Under the pieces are notes generated by a model. It did not search any database, was not told where the DNA came from, and saw only the letters and a list, made by a program, of their open reading frames with translations. This document shows positions 12,395 to 13,974 of a stretch of DNA of 13,974 nucleotides, piece after piece. Numbering within the stretch: the stretch's first letter is position 1; each line of letters begins with the position of its first letter. The DNA is from CAZRGV01 sp964599655. Its GTDB lineage: Bacteria; Planctomycetota; Planctomycetia; Isosphaerales; Isosphaeraceae. A program made the translations under genes and the position numbers. Location of the stretch: the NCBI GenBank assembly GCA_964599655.1, contig CAZRGV010000144.1, forward strand, positions 1 to 13,974, in the 5' to 3' direction.

Positions 12395-13974
12395 ATGTTC
12401 CGATCGATCCTCAGTGACATGAAGGTTCTGATCGCCGTTCTGGTTTTGGCGGTTCCTGGGTCGGAATCGATGCGGGCTGACGAGATTTACCTCTCGGTCG
12501 GCGTCTCGGACCTGACGATCACGGAGGGGAAGCTACCGCACGGGGATCAGGTTCGCGAAGAGGCGTTCTCCACCCTCCCGCCCCGGGCCTGGCGGATGCT
12601 GCCGGTCTTGCGGTCCTACGCCGTTCTTGACGGCCCGGGCGAGATCTATCTCGATCGGCTCGACGGACAGCCGAACGTCGTCGAGCCGGCCTCGTCTAGT
12701 ACGGGTCTTTATCGGAACGACATCGTGGCGATCTGTCTGCCGGAAGCCAGGCCCGAGATTACCGGCACGCTGTTCGTTCCAAAGGACGACTTCCAAGGGA
12801 TGGTCCGTGCTCGCTTCAAGCTGGCCGCACCGGCACCTCGCGACGACGCGAAGGCTCGGTTCGATCGGAGCAAATCCCGGCATTACCAGCAATTGCTCGC
12901 CCTCAACATTCCCGGCGCGGCCTGGTTCCGACACCAGGTGATCGCCTCGGGCGGGCATCTCGAACCGGATCGAAACCTCGCGTTTGTCAATCGTGGCACC
13001 TCGCTGGAGCAGACCTACTCACTCTTCAGCGGTGGTCGTGCCCTGAGCGAGAACCTTCAGCTCGACCGGCCGATCCAGGAGCGGGCGCAACCAGGCCAGG
13101 CGGCCCAGCCGCCGGTCAAGCTCGACACTCTCAAGGGGATCACCGTCGCCGAGGTCGACTGGAAGGCCCGCATCGAGGGCAAGAATCCCGCGCTCGACCC
13201 GCTTGCCTCGAACATTCCGAGTGACCAGCACGCGCTGTTCGTTCCCAACCTCAAGGCGATGGGCGACCTGCTGACACTCTACAGCCGACAGGGCATGCTC
13301 CCCGTGCTCCAACTCGCCGCGTCACCCCGCGCTGAGGATGACCGGACGCAGAGTTTCTACGAGCGGCAGCTCGGTCTCGCCTTCGCCGACCTGACCCGGC
13401 TGGCCGACCTGAGCACGATCCAGAGCCTGGCCGCCACGGGCTCGGACCCCTACCTGCCCAGCGGCACGGATCTGGCGATGCTCTTCGAGACAACCACTCC
13501 CGAAGTCCTGACGACCTTCCTCGGAATGCGATTGACTGCTGCGAGGAAGGCCGACCCGACCGCCGAGCCGGTCTCGGGCGAGGTGCGAGGTGTCTCCTAC
13601 CGCGGCGCGGTCTCGCCCGATCGCCGCACCAGCTCCTACGTGGCCACGATCGGCAAGGTCGTCGTCCTGACCAATTCGCTCGTGCAGCTCGAACGGATCG
13701 TCGCCGCCTCGAAAGGCGAGATCGAGAACCTTGTCTCGCTGCCCGAATACCGCTTCTTCCGCGACCGCTACGCCAGAGGCGAGGATCACGAATCGGCCTT
13801 CCTGGTCCTCTCCGACGCGACGATCCGTCGATGGTGCGGTCCCCGTTGGCGCATCGGCTCATCGCGTCGCGTGCGGGCCGCGGCCTACCTCTCGGAGATG
13901 CAGGCCGAGCATCTGCGAACGCTGGTCGAAGGAAAGGATCGACAAAAAAAACTCGAAGCCGCCAAAGACGCTCC
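12395..13974 (+). CDS. Exported protein of unknown function, cut by the right window edge
   Basis: The reading frame is open for 526 codons from ATG 12395 to the last base without a stop, so the true protein is longer. A good ribosome site, GGGAGG (12384-12389), supports this start; ATG 12419 is an alternative giving a shorter leader. Residues 1-28 look like a signal peptide (core VLIAVLVLAV, cut near MRA). I recognise no domain. The N-terminal 150 residues look sheet-rich, a Gln/Pro-rich linker lies near 230-245, and later parts alternate helices and strands (SSYVATIGKVVVLTNSLVQ, AFLVLSDATIRRWCGPRW). GC-rich codon use with third-position bias throughout indicates a real gene. A large periplasmic or surface protein is likely. 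The frame crosses an eight-A run at 13944-13951 near the edge. Confidence 0.85.
   Translation, partial: MFRSILSDMKVLIAVLVLAVPGSESMRADEIYLSVGVSDLTITEGKLPHGDQVREEAFSTLPPRAWRMLPVLRSYAVLDGPGEIYLDRLDGQPNVVEPASSSTGLYRNDIVAICLPEARPEITGTLFVPKDDFQGMVRARFKLAAPAPRDDAKARFDRSKSRHYQQLLALNIPGAAWFRHQVIASGGHLEPDRNLAFVNRGTSLEQTYSLFSGGRALSENLQLDRPIQERAQPGQAAQPPVKLDTLKGITVAEVDWKARIEGKNPALDPLASNIPSDQHALFVPNLKAMGDLLTLYSRQGMLPVLQLAASPRAEDDRTQSFYERQLGLAFADLTRLADLSTIQSLAATGSDPYLPSGTDLAMLFETTTPEVLTTFLGMRLTAARKADPTAEPVSGEVRGVSYRGAVSPDRRTSSYVATIGKVVVLTNSLVQLERIVAASKGEIENLVSLPEYRFFRDRYARGEDHESAFLVLSDATIRRWCGPRWRIGSSRRVRAAAYLSEMQAEHLRTLVEGKDRQKKLEAAKDA

Noticed and set aside
13944..13951. Programmed frameshift at the A-run in the last gene
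   Set aside because: The frame stays open across the eight-A run and no alternative product is evident. It is only a place to watch for sequencing error.
1..13974. A new defence system or biosynthetic cluster
   Set aside because: No nuclease, helicase, methyltransferase, toxin, synthase or carrier-protein genes were found. The genes are envelope and housekeeping types.

Overview
The window is GC-rich with strongly GC-ending codons. It reads as chromosomal DNA of a planctomycete, probably near the Isosphaeraceae/Gemmataceae. The best marker is a DUF1559 protein at 7564-8625, which has a type IV pilin-like N-terminus and an exact H-X9-DG motif near its C-terminus; this family is greatly expanded in Planctomycetes. 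Secreted cytochrome c, M16 peptidase and creatininase-family proteins fit the same source. The genus is inferred, not shown.

Layout. Bases 1-21 match an Illumina adapter, so the left edge is probably a raw contig end. A two-domain secreted M16 zinc peptidase (128-2896) ends in a hairpin. Next comes a degenerate Gfo/Idh/MocA-like protein with a C-terminal membrane anchor (3125-4285). It converges on a secreted di-haem DHOR/DUF1111 cytochrome (4389-6128, minus), and the two are separated by a strong two-way hairpin terminator. A 426-base gap separates the cytochrome from a divergent DedA-family membrane protein that starts at TTG (6555-7412). A probable three-gene operon follows: the DUF1559 pilin-like protein, a 101-aa lipoprotein, and a ferritin-like/VIT1 fusion of the MbfA iron-exporter type (8962-10095). 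The last two overlap by ATGA. A 395-base gap then holds a cluster of direct and inverted repeats. After it come a lipoprotein with 11/22-residue helical repeats (10491-11144), a secreted creatininase-family hydrolase (11298-12134), and an exported protein of unknown function that runs off the right edge (12395 onward).

Functional picture. Most products carry export signals (signal peptides, lipoboxes, a prepilin-type leader) or membrane segments, so this is an envelope and periplasm-rich neighbourhood. Apart from the 7564-10095 operon, the genes look like separate transcription units and not one pathway. I see no rRNA, tRNA, CRISPR array, transposase, phage gene or recognisable defence system. 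The parts most worth a second look are the repeat cluster at 10120-10358, where hairpin arms show a compensatory base-pair change; the operon joining a pilin-like protein, a lipoprotein and a ferritin-like iron transporter; and the hendecad-repeat lipoprotein.
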